From assembly GCA_002483135.1 (NCBI GenBank), contig DLHI01000007.1, positions 62,001 to 126,000 on the forward strand: a stretch of DNA of 64,000 nt, read 5' to 3'. The stretch comes from Hyphomonadaceae bacterium UBA7672. Its GTDB lineage: Bacteria > Pseudomonadota > Alphaproteobacteria > Caulobacterales > Hyphomonadaceae. This document shows, piece by piece, positions 1 to 8,566 of the stretch (position 1 is the stretch's first letter; every line of letters starts with the position of its first letter). Position numbers and translations under genes: made by a program. Under the pieces are notes generated by a model, which saw nothing but the letters and a program-made list of their open reading frames with translations, was not told the DNA's origin and ran no database searches.

Positions 1-1754
1 ATTGAGAATTTGCAGCGCGTCGCCAGGTCCATGTACTTGTCAAAGGTTATGCCATTGATCGGCAGGATCGTGTAGTCGTCGAGCTGCTTCAGCTTCTCCT
101 CGACCTTCGCGCGGTAGGGCGCGTCGTCATCCGACGTGATGATGAGGTTCTCCTTCTCGGAAAACCTCGAGCCGGGATACTCGGAGAGGTCGGTGTAGGC
201 TGGCACCAGCAGCGTCGGTAGCTGGTAGAAGTCGGCCCAGTCCTGCGTTGAATAGGCGTGGTGCGCGGCCGAAACACCTACGGAGGAGGCGATGCGCCTC
301 AGATCGCGATAAGCGGTCTCCTCCGGCATAAACCGGATGTTCTGGTTAAGAATGTTGATGTGCACGCTGTCGCGGCGCAGCAGGTAATCAATCATGTCCC
401 TCGACATGTTCCTCACGAAGTCCGTCGTTGCGTACTCGGGGACGTGCAGCTGCAGGTCGCGCACGTTGCGGAAGATGCGCAGCTGGTCGAAGCGATACAC
501 CGTCTCGCTATTCCGGAAAGCCGAGTTGCGGACATAGGTTAGGTTCTTGGGATTCGGACGCGTCATCAGGATGACGTCGTAGCCGTGCTCCCGACGCGAG
601 CGGCGCAGCTGGTTGGCCATGGAGAAAATCGAGAAAATCCCACCGCTCATTGCGTTGTGTTCGGGCAAGACGAAGACGCAAAGCTTCTCGGTGTCGATAA
701 TCTCCATCGGCAGGAGGAAGTCCTGCGCGCGAGCGAGCACCACGTGCTCCTCCTGCGAGAGCAGCGCCTGGTTGTTGAGGTCCAGTGTTGAGCGGAAAGC
801 CTCTTCGCGCGATCCGATGGAACGACCTTCGTGCACTCCGAAGCACGCATAGTGGGCCAACGGGTTCATGCCGGCGATCTGGACATCAGGATTCCGATAA
901 AGGTACTCGCGCGTATTGAACTGGTTCTGCGGATTGTAGAGCTTCTTCCAGCCGATCTCCATGTAGTGATCGTAGGGATCCATTCCTTGGAGATCGAGGC
1001 TAGGATTGTTTCGCACATAATAGTCTGCGGAGAAGTAGGCGCGCGGCGTGTCGTAGTCGAAGTCGATCCGCGCACCGGGCACGAGCAGGACAAGGCTACG
1101 CCGCTCGGCATGGCCCGAGATCGCATAGTGCACGAGCGGGTTAATTCCCGCTTTCGCTACATCCGCGTGGATCCTGAGGTAAGTATTGCCGTCGAACCGA
1201 CGACTGGGATTGTAGCCCAACTTCCATCCAAGTGAGAGATAATGTTCGAACGGAGTCATTCCGCCCAGGTCGGCCAGCGGATGATTGCTAAGGTAGTATT
1301 TTGCGTCGAAACGCGCGCGCGCGAATTCAAGGCTGACACCTTCGAGCGGGGCTACGCGTTCCGGCCGGTCAGCTGAAACCGTCGCATCTCGAGCAGAGAC
1401 CGCAGCTTCGGCGGAGGCGGAGATCGGCCCCAGCGGTTCGTCGTCGAACGGGTTCGCGATGTCGGAGCCAAGCTTCAGTGAGACATAGCTACGTCCCTCG
1501 GCGCGCCCCGCCAGGACATAGTGCAGGAGAGGGTTCATTCCCGCCCGTGCGACGTCGATATGAAGTTTGAGGTAGGCGTCTCCGTCGAACTTCTCGCTTG
1601 GATTGAAGCCATCCTTCCAGCCCAGGGTCAGATAATGCTCGAACGGATCCATGCCCTCCAAGTCGAGGTCGGCATGAGCCGAAACGTAGTAGTCTTCATC
1701 AAAGAACCCTAACGCCAGCTCGAGGTTTTTTCCCGTCAGCTTGTGGTCGGCCAT
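1..1754 (-). CDS. Repeat-containing glycosyltransferase-like protein (3' end outside window)
   Basis: The frame is open from an ATG at 1754 to the window edge (about 584 codons seen, no stop). Residues 18-311 contain three copies of a ~70-residue repeat with the pattern DYY...D...GM.PFEHY...GWK...NP, then YL...DVA.AGMNPL.HY...G..EGRS. From about residue 355 a different domain starts with a hydrophobic beta strand and LPEHNAMSGGIFSIFS, followed by Rossmann-like alpha/beta sequence, which resembles the start of GT-B glycosyltransferases. Repeats of this kind are known to precede glycosyltransferase domains in bacterial polysaccharide loci. The gene lies at the downstream end of a minus-strand sugar cluster, so a role in assembling a surface glycan is inferred. 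The catalytic C-terminal half is not visible, and the exact family is uncertain. Confidence 0.72.
   Translation of the reverse strand, partial: MADHKLTGKNLELALGFFDEDYYVSAHADLDLEGMDPFEHYLTLGWKDGFNPSEKFDGDAYLKLHIDVARAGMNPLLHYVLAGRAEGRSYVSLKLGSDIANPFDDEPLGPISASAEAAVSARDATVSADRPERVAPLEGVSLEFARARFDAKYYLSNHPLADLGGMTPFEHYLSLGWKLGYNPSRRFDGNTYLRIHADVAKAGINPLVHYAISGHAERRSLVLLVPGARIDFDYDTPRAYFSADYYVRNNPSLDLQGMDPYDHYMEIGWKKLYNPQNQFNTREYLYRNPDVQIAGMNPLAHYACFGVHEGRSIGSREEAFRSTLDLNNQALLSQEEHVVLARAQDFLLPMEIIDTEKLCVFVLPEHNAMSGGIFSIFSMANQLRRSRREHGYDVILMTRPNPKNLTYVRNSAFRNSETVYRFDQLRIFRNVRDLQLHVPEYATTDFVRNMSRDMIDYLLRRDSVHINILNQNIRFMPEETAYRDLRRIASSVGVSAAHHAYSTQDWADFYQLPTLLVPAYTDLSEYPGSRFSEKENLIITSDDDAPYRAKVEEKLKQLDDYTILPINGITFDKYMDLATRCKFS
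822..1703 (-). repeat. Three protein-level repeats (about 70 residues each)
   Basis: Units correspond to residues 18-88 (1703-1491), 149-219 (1310-1098) and 240-311 (1037-822) of the glycosyltransferase-like protein. Each unit has a front half with YY, GM(D/T)P, HY and GWK, and a back half with YL, DV, AG(M/I)NPL and HY. The two halves also resemble each other, as if each unit arose from a ~35-residue duplication. A Ser/Ala/Pro-rich linker separates units 1 and 2. Confidence 0.8.
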
Positions 1755-1895
1755 ACAAATTCTTCCTGCCCAAGCGGATGTCTAAAGCCATCCCCACCCG
1801 CACGAACGGTTCTAGAGGAAACTTCCGAGCCAGGCCAAGCACTTTCAACCGACGGAGGTTTATCGAAAGCAACGATCACCCCTTTTCGACGACGT

Positions 1896-3047
1896 CTACG
1901 CCTGCCGGCCTGTCCGGTAGGCGGCACGCCTCGCAAAACGCTCGTAGGCAGCCGTAAGGTCCTCGCGGGAACCATATTCTAAGAAGACCAGCCCGACGCG
2001 GTCGATACGGTTGGCGGGGGGCGTCTCCCGCCCCACGGCGGCGAGCGGGTACCATTCTACCACCTTTGTCGGCGGATCGAACCACAAGCCTTCATACGGA
2101 GCATGCCCGGCCGTGACGGTGTGGCGCAGGATATGCCTCTGTCGCAGTGTCTGCGGAATCGTCTCGACGTGATCCACGAAATAGGAGGCATAGCGCGCGG
2201 CATGGCGCCGGCCTGTGCTCAGTTCCACAAGCATTGGATAGAGGTCACCAGGGCAGCGACGCGCAATCTCGACGATCGAAGGTTCGGCACCGTCCCAGAT
2301 GAACTGCGTGTGGACGAGACCGTCGACCAACCGCAGGTCCTCTGCGATGACTTCGACCGCCCTGCGGACCTTCGCTTCGCCTTCGGCTGAGAAGTCGGCG
2401 CACGCGTAGCTGGTGTCTACTGCATAGGGCGTCACCGAGCCGAACTCGTGGACAAAGCCGGTGTCCACGACCTTCCCTTGCTCTATGAATACGCTGTAGC
2501 TATGCAGCTCCCCTTCGGCGAACGTCTCGATGATCGCCTTCCCCGTCCGACTCTCGCTCTGCGCGAGGGCAAGGGCCTCGGCAGCCTGCTTCTTGTTGGC
2601 GCCATCGAACACAGTGATGCCGCGGCCACTGAATGCATCGACCGGCTTGGCGATCAGCTTGCGGGGCGGCAGCGCGTCGGGGTCGACGACGCGAGGCGCC
2701 GGCAGTTCAAGACGAGCGCAGAGATCGCGGAAGCGCGCCTTGTCGCCCAGCTGGGCGTAGGCGTCGGGCGTGTCGAGCTTCGTGCCCGAAACATGGAGTC
2801 GCAGCGCCGTCTCGATCGACACGTCGGTGCATCCCGGCACGACGTGGGTGATGCCAAGGCGATCGATGTGCGCCTGTGTGGCGACAACGTCCGAATAGCT
2901 TTCTTGTAGATAGTGCGAGGGATCGCGCACTGCCAGGGGGTCTGACGGTCGGTTGCCGATGACCCAGGTTTCATAGCCTTCGTCCAGCAACCAGTCATGG
3001 ATCGGGCGTGCGGCAAAGCTGGTGTCGAGAAGCAGTACGCGTTTCAA
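1896..3047 (-). CDS. ATP-grasp carboxylate-amine ligase-like protein
   Basis: About 383 residues. The N-terminus (KRVLLLDTSFAARP) is a nucleotide-binding-type pre-ATP-grasp domain. The centre has KLIAKPVDAFSGRGITVF, the ATP-grasp lysine and glycine-rich loop, and further on IVEIARRCPGDLYPM supplies the metal-binding Glu/Arg segment. Such proteins ligate a carboxylate to an amine using ATP; the substrate cannot be read here. I choose the TTG at 3047 as start: it sits 4 nt after the stop of the upstream oxidoreductase gene and gives the family-like N-terminus, while the ATG at 3095 would overlap that gene by 44 nt. The position between sugar genes suggests it amidates or acylates an amino sugar, which is inference. 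Confidence 0.78.
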   Translation of the reverse strand: MKRVLLLDTSFAARPIHDWLLDEGYETWVIGNRPSDPLAVRDPSHYLQESYSDVVATQAHIDRLGITHVVPGCTDVSIETALRLHVSGTKLDTPDAYAQLGDKARFRDLCARLELPAPRVVDPDALPPRKLIAKPVDAFSGRGITVFDGANKKQAAEALALAQSESRTGKAIIETFAEGELHSYSVFIEQGKVVDTGFVHEFGSVTPYAVDTSYACADFSAEGEAKVRRAVEVIAEDLRLVDGLVHTQFIWDGAEPSIVEIARRCPGDLYPMLVELSTGRRHAARYASYFVDHVETIPQTLRQRHILRHTVTAGHAPYEGLWFDPPTKVVEWYPLAAVGRETPPANRIDRVGLVFLEYGSREDLTAAYERFARRAAYRTGRQA

Positions 3048-3051
3048 GGAC

Positions 3052-4140
3052 TCAGACTCCAGCTTTCTCTGCTTCGGCGACGATCTCGGCGACATCTACC
3101 GCGCGCCTCTGCTCGGCTGAGCGGCGGACCGCTTCAAGTACGAGGATATTGCGGTACCCGTCGCGAGCTGAGACCAGCGGCTTCGACTCCCCATGCGCCA
3201 CCTGTACAAAATGATCGATCTGGCGAACCAGCGGGTCGCTGCGCTCATGCGCAAGGCGCGCCTCCTCGAACGGCCCCCACCAGGTGCGTTTGAGCGTGCC
3301 CTTGTAGGTGCGCACATGCATGGAAGGAAAGTCGATCGAGCCCATGTCGCCCGCGAAATGGTAGCAGTCCTCGTCCGGGAAATACGGATAGACCGGATTC
3401 TCGCCGGCCGTCATTTCCCAACTCTTGGAACTGGCCGCCGTGTCCGACAGCAGGAAGGTGCCGATCGCGCCGTTCTCGAAGGTGAAAATGATCCCGACCG
3501 TGTCCTCCACCTCGTAGTTGCGGTGCGCCTTGCTGGCCACCGCTGAGACCGAAACGATCTCGCCGGCGAGATAACGCAGAAAACCGACCTCGTGGATGAG
3601 GTTGATCAGGATGGGCCCCCCGCCCTTCTTCGTGCGCCACGGGCCAGCCTCGAAATAGTCGGGCGGCTTGTAGAACTGGGCCGAACCGAACACGCTGACC
3701 AAGCGGCCGAACTCGGGCGAATCGAGAAACGACTTGGCGACGCCGAGCAGCGGGCTGTGCGTGCGGTGATGGCCGACGAGTACCGGCACGCCGAGGCGCT
3801 CGGAGGCGCTCGCTATTTGCGCCGCATCCGCCAATGTATCGGCAAGCGGCTTCTCGACCAGGGTCGGCAACCCGGCCTCGAGGCACGCCAGCGTCTGTTC
3901 TCCGTGGAAGATGTTGGGAGAGGCGACGATGGCCGCATCGAAACTCTCCCGCGTGAGCGCTTGCTTGATGCTGGTGTAGTGTTGTACGCCGCACGTTTTA
4001 ATGAACTTCACGTTCGGGTCATGGTCGGGAGCGACGATGGCACCCAGTACGGCACCTCTGCCTGCGAGCAGGATTTCCGCGTGCTTTCGCCCGATGAGGC
4101 CGGGACCAGACAACAGCACTCTCAAGGGCCGAACCGGCAT
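3052..4140 (-). CDS. Gfo/Idh/MocA-family sugar oxidoreductase
   Basis: 362 residues. The N-terminal Rossmann fold shows VLLSGPGLIGRKHA, a GxGxxGxxH nucleotide-binding loop. The family signature EKPLAD follows at about residue 96, and HHRTHSP, at the usual catalytic/substrate His region, comes shortly after. The C-terminal half matches the mixed alpha/beta substrate domain (GGGPILINLIHEVGFLRYL). Members oxidise or reduce sugar nucleotides or free sugars with NAD(P). It lies between an aminotransferase (55 nt upstream) and the ATP-grasp gene, on the same strand and probably in one operon. Together an oxidoreductase and a PLP aminotransferase usually build a 3- or 4-amino sugar, so that role is proposed. 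Confidence 0.88.
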   Translation of the reverse strand: MPVRPLRVLLSGPGLIGRKHAEILLAGRGAVLGAIVAPDHDPNVKFIKTCGVQHYTSIKQALTRESFDAAIVASPNIFHGEQTLACLEAGLPTLVEKPLADTLADAAQIASASERLGVPVLVGHHRTHSPLLGVAKSFLDSPEFGRLVSVFGSAQFYKPPDYFEAGPWRTKKGGGPILINLIHEVGFLRYLAGEIVSVSAVASKAHRNYEVEDTVGIIFTFENGAIGTFLLSDTAASSKSWEMTAGENPVYPYFPDEDCYHFAGDMGSIDFPSMHVRTYKGTLKRTWWGPFEEARLAHERSDPLVRQIDHFVQVAHGESKPLVSARDGYRNILVLEAVRRSAEQRRAVDVAEIVAEAEKAGV

Positions 4141-4195
4141 AACGCTCCCACCTTCGCAAATTTACCACACCGCATAGCGGGCGCGTAGCGCCGTC

Positions 4196-5308
4196 CTAGC
4201 GGCGCTGCAATTCCTCGGCGATCGCGTTGATATGCGCATCCTGCACGCCCCTGTGCAGCGGCAGACAGAGCAGCTGGCTCTTAACTGTTTCGAGGACGGG
4301 CCGGTTATGCGTCGAATGGATGTGCTGGCCGCGATAGGGATCGATGTCGGAGCAGACGGGCCAGAAATACCTCCGCGTATGGATCCCGCGCTCCTTCAGT
4401 GCGTTGTAGATGTCCTCTCGCGACCTCCCATGCACCTTCTCATCGATGACCAGCAGGTAGTATTGTTCGGACGTCACGACACCGGGCTGCTTCACCTGTG
4501 TGCGAATCCCTTCGATTTCCGCCACGATGGAATCGTAAATCGCGCGAAGGCCGCGCCGAAAGGTGCGCTCCTCCTCGTAGATGTCGAGATTGAGCAGGCC
4601 AACCGCCGCGTGGAGCTCGCTCATTTTTCCATTGTAGCCAACCCGAGAAATCGTGGCCTCATCGACAATGCCGAAATTGCGCATCAGCCGGAACAGATGG
4701 GCCATTTCCGGATCCGGAGCAGTCAGGATTCCGCCTTCGATCGTGTTGTACAGCTTCGTTGCATGCAAGGAGAAGGAAGTAGCGTCGCCCAGCGCCCCGA
4801 CCGGCACGTCGTTGACAGTCACCCCAAATGCGTGAGCCGCATCGTACAGCAGTTTCAGGCCGTGCTTTCTGCACACGGCGCTTAGCCCGTCATTGTCGCA
4901 GACGGTGCCGTAGACATGGACGCCATAGACTGCGGCGGTCTTAGGCGTCACCGCGCGCGCGACAGCCTCAGGATCGAGCGTAAGCGTATCGGGCGAGACG
5001 TCTGCAAAAACCGGCTTGAAACCGCACAGGGCAATCGCGTGAGGCGTTGCGGCAAAGGTCAGCGGCGTTGTGATGATTTCGGCACCGGGCTCGAAACCGA
5101 ACACTTGAAGACCAGCCAGCATGGCGGTCATGCCGTTGCAATAGAGCTTCGCAGCCGGGACATTCAGAAAGGCCTTGAGTCTCTCTTCTAACTCGTTGTG
5201 CAGTGGTCCTTCATTGGTAACAAAGCCGGACTGCCATATGCGGTCTATCATGGCGTGAACATCCCGCGCGGCCGGCAGCATCGGCTTGGCGACGAAAATC
5301 GGTTCCAT
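4196..5308 (-). CDS. DegT/DnrJ/EryC1/StrS-type PLP sugar aminotransferase
   Basis: 370 residues from the ATG at 5308. The N-terminus (FVAKPMLPA...IWQSGFVTNEGP) is the typical opening of nucleotide-sugar aminotransferases such as VioA/FdtB types. LLYDAAHAFG carries the PLP-contacting Asp, and SLHATKLYNTIEGG carries the Schiff-base lysine. A longer in-frame start at 5371 adds 21 residues with no family character, so I reject it. The enzyme transfers an amino group from glutamate to a keto-sugar nucleotide. With rmlA/rmlB 5 kb upstream making dTDP-4-keto-6-deoxyglucose, that intermediate or its isomer is a plausible substrate; the exact product is not deducible. Confidence 0.9.
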   Translation of the reverse strand: MEPIFVAKPMLPAARDVHAMIDRIWQSGFVTNEGPLHNELEERLKAFLNVPAAKLYCNGMTAMLAGLQVFGFEPGAEIITTPLTFAATPHAIALCGFKPVFADVSPDTLTLDPEAVARAVTPKTAAVYGVHVYGTVCDNDGLSAVCRKHGLKLLYDAAHAFGVTVNDVPVGALGDATSFSLHATKLYNTIEGGILTAPDPEMAHLFRLMRNFGIVDEATISRVGYNGKMSELHAAVGLLNLDIYEEERTFRRGLRAIYDSIVAEIEGIRTQVKQPGVVTSEQYYLLVIDEKVHGRSREDIYNALKERGIHTRRYFWPVCSDIDPYRGQHIHSTHNRPVLETVKSQLLCLPLHRGVQDAHINAIAEELQRR

Positions 5309-5990
5309 TGTGCAACGCACCCCCGCGCACCAACTGGCCAGATGTAGCCTGACTGCCCCCAAAAAGCCCAAGCACAGGCCTTCCTTGTGCGAGCACCGTT
5401 TTTGCCCTTTCAGTTGAGACGGTCAAGGTTGAAACTGAGCTGCGCTTCGCACCCTTTGTGCCGATGCTAACCGAACTCAAGCGCGGCTATTGTCGATGCT
5501 GCAAATGTGGGTCAAGTGCGCGAAGACTCAGCGCATGGGAAAACACATGACCGTGGGGGACGACACTCGCCTGCTACCTGTCACGGATCCGACACAGATC
5601 GTCCTGACCAGTAGCTGTAACACACGCGGGCTCCAGGCTCGAGATTCTGTCTCTATCTGTAGTCGTGGCGAAGTTCTTCGATATCGTGTTGGATGGAGCT
5701 TCAGCCGAGGTGCTCGAAGTGCGGTTTGATCTTCCTTGCGAATGCATGTTCGACACTGCGACTGCAGCGCCGATCATCATGCTTCTCGTCATTGCCTGGA
5801 CGATAATTCCTTCAGGTATCTTGACGGGCCGCGAGGTCGACCCGACCGAGTACGCCGTGACCGTGACAATTCCGTCGTCCACGACGATAGATCGTACATT
5901 TGTAGACGCAGCGAGCGCCTTCACGGGTGGTGAGCGGAGGATTTTTGACGTCGGACTTTTGACGTGATGGTTGCCTAAAAAAGCGGCGGC
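5309..5990. other. 682-bp intergenic stretch with two weak overlapping ORFs
   Basis: No recognisable gene. A plus-strand frame with a GTG start (5665-5967, 100 residues) has one hydrophobic stretch (APIIMLLVIAWTIIP). A minus-strand frame (5574-5924, 116 residues) covers the same DNA. They cannot both be genes, and neither has a recognisable motif or clear ribosome binding site. The promoter of the aminotransferase operon must lie here if it has its own. Confidence 0.4.
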
Positions 5991-6788
5991 CTACGCTGGA
6001 ACATAATAGCCGTCATGGCCCGATGCCACCCGATGGACCTGTTTGTAACCCGCAGAAGCCAAGAGAGACTTGATCGCCGCCTCGACCGAATCGCTGTGGT
6101 GCTCGACGCACATGAAATTGAAGCGGTACTTCTTGAAGCCGCCTCCGGCATGAAACGACTTCAGGATGCTGAACTCTGGTCCCTCGACGTCAACAGACAT
6201 AAAGTCAATGGCCTTCGGGGCCTTGTGCTCCTTCAGGAGGTCGAGAAGGGAGATCGTCGCCACTTTGTAGGTTGAGCCATGGCTGGCCTTGTTTGCGTCT
6301 GTGGCGTGCTCGGCGGTTGTAGACTGGGTGTGGTCTGCGGCAGCCTCAGTAAACTCAACCTGCTCGCCTGTCTTTGCGGATACACATCGCTTGTCGATCT
6401 TGGCGGTAGGGCGGTTTTTCTTGAGTGCGGGTTGCCAGTACTTTGATGGCTCAGCAAGGATTCCAGTCCACTCGAAGCGCTCCTCCAGCATTTTGGTGTT
6501 GCTCATCTCCAGCCCGTCGCAGGCTCCGAACTCAACAAAGAACCCCTTGCGCTTTCCTTGGTTGGCGAGCAGCGCATAAATATCCTGCATGAACTGCGAA
6601 CGGGAATGCGGTATGGCGCTCGCAACGTCAGCCATGCTGGTCTTGTTGGGGAAAATCCCGATGCCGCCAAAGGCGTCGAGCACTGCATACAAACGCTCGC
6701 GTTGAGCCTGAAGCTGGCGAACAGAAAAGGCGTGAAACTCGGCAGCCTCCGATATTTTGGCTAACTCGGACTTGAGATCATCGCTCAT
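5991..6788 (-). CDS. FkbM-family methyltransferase
   Basis: 265 residues. The N-terminal 60 residues are helical and Gln/Arg-rich. The catalytic fold begins at about residue 70 with SQFMQDIYALL, then FFVEFGACDGLEMSNT, the SAM-binding motif I of FkbM-type enzymes, and ILAEPSKYW, with the acidic residue that binds ribose. IDFMSVDVEGPEFSILKSF is the family's DVEG motif. FkbM enzymes O-methylate sugars or polyketides. Inside this glycan cluster, methylation of a sugar residue or chain end is the likely job. Its direction matches its neighbours, but the 682-bp gap on one side and the IS element on the other suggest a separate transcript. Confidence 0.9.
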   Translation of the reverse strand: MSDDLKSELAKISEAAEFHAFSVRQLQAQRERLYAVLDAFGGIGIFPNKTSMADVASAIPHSRSQFMQDIYALLANQGKRKGFFVEFGACDGLEMSNTKMLEERFEWTGILAEPSKYWQPALKKNRPTAKIDKRCVSAKTGEQVEFTEAAADHTQSTTAEHATDANKASHGSTYKVATISLLDLLKEHKAPKAIDFMSVDVEGPEFSILKSFHAGGGFKKYRFNFMCVEHHSDSVEAAIKSLLASAGYKQVHRVASGHDGYYVPA

Positions 6789-6908
6789 AATCTACTCCTC
6801 CAAAAAGTTTTCCGCAGTGGCACGAGTGCAGTCAATAGCTTCACTCTCAAAATAACGGAAGCCCAAGGCTTGCCGGTGGGTGACTGTGAAGCGCTCCCCA
6901 ACGCTCCC

Positions 6909-7742
6909 TCACTGGAAGCTGGAGTTTTCGACCTCTAACGACCTGGACGGGCTGGTTGCGTCCAGGCGATTCAGCAGCGTTATCGGGGCTTTGTTCCCGA
7001 TGGCGCCATGTGGTCTTACCTCGTTGTAGTGCCTGCGCCAATGCTCCAGCTTTTCCCTGGCGTCGGCGAGTGTCAGGAACCAGTGCGTGTTCAGGCATTC
7101 CGCTCGCAGACGACCATTGAACGCTTCGATGAACGCATTGTCCGTAGGCTTGCCGGGCCGGCTGAAGTCGAGCGTGACCTCGTGTCTGTACGCCCAGAGA
7201 TCGAGGTCACGCGAGATGAACTCCGAGCCCTGATCGACACGGATCGACCCGGGATAGCCAACCTCAGCGCACACGCGTTCGAGCGTGGCCACCACATCCT
7301 CGCCACGGTAGCTGAACCTTGGATCGATGACCGGCGAGAACCGTGAGAAGAGGTCAACGACCGTGAGGATGCGTAGTTTCGATCCCGTCGCCAGCTGATC
7401 GTGTACGAAGTCCATCGCCCAGGTCTCATGTACGCGCGTCGCTTCCTTCCGGTCATCCCGCAGTTTGGCCTTCACGCGTCGCTTCGGCGTTTTCGACCGC
7501 AATTGCAGGCCCCACTCGCGGTAGATGCGTCGCGTCTTCTTCCAGTTGATCATCCACCCCTCCCGCCGCAGCAGGACATGCACGCGCCGGTATCCGTAGC
7601 GCACGCGCGTCTGACAGATTTCCTTGATCTTCGCCTCGAGGACGGCCTGCGCGGGCCGGCGCGACGTGTAGCGGTAGCTCTTCGGGTCCAGCTTCAACGG
7701 ACGACATGCGCGCCGCTGAGAGACCTTCCACTCGCTCATCAT
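6909..7742 (-). CDS. IS3-family transposase OrfB (DDE integrase core)
   Basis: 277 residues. The N-terminal HTH_21-like segment (ICQTRVRYGYRRVHVLLRREG) precedes an rve integrase core. The catalytic triad is visible: the first Asp in ILTVVDLFSR, the second in SIRVDQGSEF and the Glu in NAFIEAFNGRLR. The C-terminus has WRRHYNEVRPHGAIGNKAP, typical of IS3 OrfB. The reading frame is intact. In IS3 elements OrfB is normally made as an OrfAB fusion by frameshifting; here the OrfA tail ends at 7775, 33 nt before this ATG. The OrfA N-terminus (DNA-binding helix-turn-helix) is missing, so the element is probably immobile. Confidence 0.93.
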   Translation of the reverse strand: MMSEWKVSQRRACRPLKLDPKSYRYTSRRPAQAVLEAKIKEICQTRVRYGYRRVHVLLRREGWMINWKKTRRIYREWGLQLRSKTPKRRVKAKLRDDRKEATRVHETWAMDFVHDQLATGSKLRILTVVDLFSRFSPVIDPRFSYRGEDVVATLERVCAEVGYPGSIRVDQGSEFISRDLDLWAYRHEVTLDFSRPGKPTDNAFIEAFNGRLRAECLNTHWFLTLADAREKLEHWRRHYNEVRPHGAIGNKAPITLLNRLDATSPSRSLEVENSSFQ

Positions 7743-7873
7743 CTCGCCCGCCAGCTTGCGCTTGCGCGCAGGCCTCAGAGCTTTCGCTTGATGAGATCGC
7801 TCAGCATGTCCCGATCGAGCGCCAGGTCCGCCACGATCCGCTTCAACCGCGCGTTCTCCTCCTCGAGCTCGCG
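6909..7873 (-). mobile_element. IS3-family insertion sequence, 5'-truncated
   Basis: The element is read on the minus strand. It keeps an intact OrfB and only the last ~32 codons of OrfA (ELEEENARLKRIVADLALD...). Its 5' terminus and most of OrfA are gone, replaced by sulfotransferase coding sequence at about 7865-7880. The other end should lie between roughly 6840 and 6908; I could not identify a terminal inverted repeat or target duplication because the partner end is deleted. Confidence 0.8.
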
Positions 7874-8425
7874 CATCGAGGCGCGTTCGAACGGTCGGAT
7901 GATGACGTCGTCCCGCCCGATCTCGTCCATGAGATTCATGAACCGCCCGACGTGAACGGCATACTCGAGGGAAGCAATGTCCAAAAGGTCATCGACCGGC
8001 AAGATGCGGCTTCGCATGGGATGCGGAATGTCCAGGATTGCGGGGAGCACATTGTAGGGCTGGCTGGCCTCCGCAGCCCATGCGGCGAGGACTTCCGCCG
8101 CGGGTCGGACATAGAGCACGACTTTCTTCTGCAACCCTTCGAACGCTGGGTGATTCAGATGCTCGATGTACTGGAAGATGTTCTCTTCCGAGATCAGGAC
8201 GTTTGGGGCCTCGGCCGACGCGATCAGCTCGCGCGCCTCGCTGTCACGTGACCTGTCGAATAAGAATTTGGCGTTGGCGTATCGGGGAAGATGCAGCTCT
8301 GGTGGAAACACATAGGGGTAGGCCACGCCGTGCCGCCGCATCACAGCCGGATTATCGTGGAAGACCTTCTGCAGAAAAGTCGTTCCGGTCTTGACGGTTC
8401 CAATGTGGAGGAAAAGTTGCGGCAT
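7775..8425 (-). pseudogene. Sulfotransferase gene truncated by and fused to IS3 OrfA tail
   Basis: The 216-residue frame is a chimera. Residues 1-184 are sulfotransferase: FLHIGTVKTGTTFLQKVF is the PAPS 5'-phosphosulfate-binding loop, and ISEENIF and VVLYVRP (3'-phosphate-binding Arg region) follow, ending in VIIRPFERASM. Residues 185-216 (RELEEENARLKRIVADLALD, then a basic tail) are the coiled-coil C-terminus of an IS3 OrfA. The last ~100 residues expected of a sulfotransferase are missing. The N-terminal PAPS site survives, but an active enzyme is unlikely. Originally it probably sulfated a glycan made by this cluster. The fusion is in frame, so a chimeric protein could still be translated. 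Confidence 0.85.
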
Positions 8426-8566
8426 TACCCCGGCTCCGAATCAACCCTCTTCTGACAGCTTAGCCAAGTCGGCGCGGCAGCAGCAGCGGGATCAAGGCCG
8501 CATGGCACCGCGCCACCGGCCATTGATTGCCGTAGGGCTGGGCCGACCCGACAGAATTAAGCTCGA

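Noticed and set aside
3245..3994. 249-residue minus-strand frame inside the Gfo/Idh gene
   Set aside because: Alternative frame of the same strand with Arg-rich, motif-free translation.
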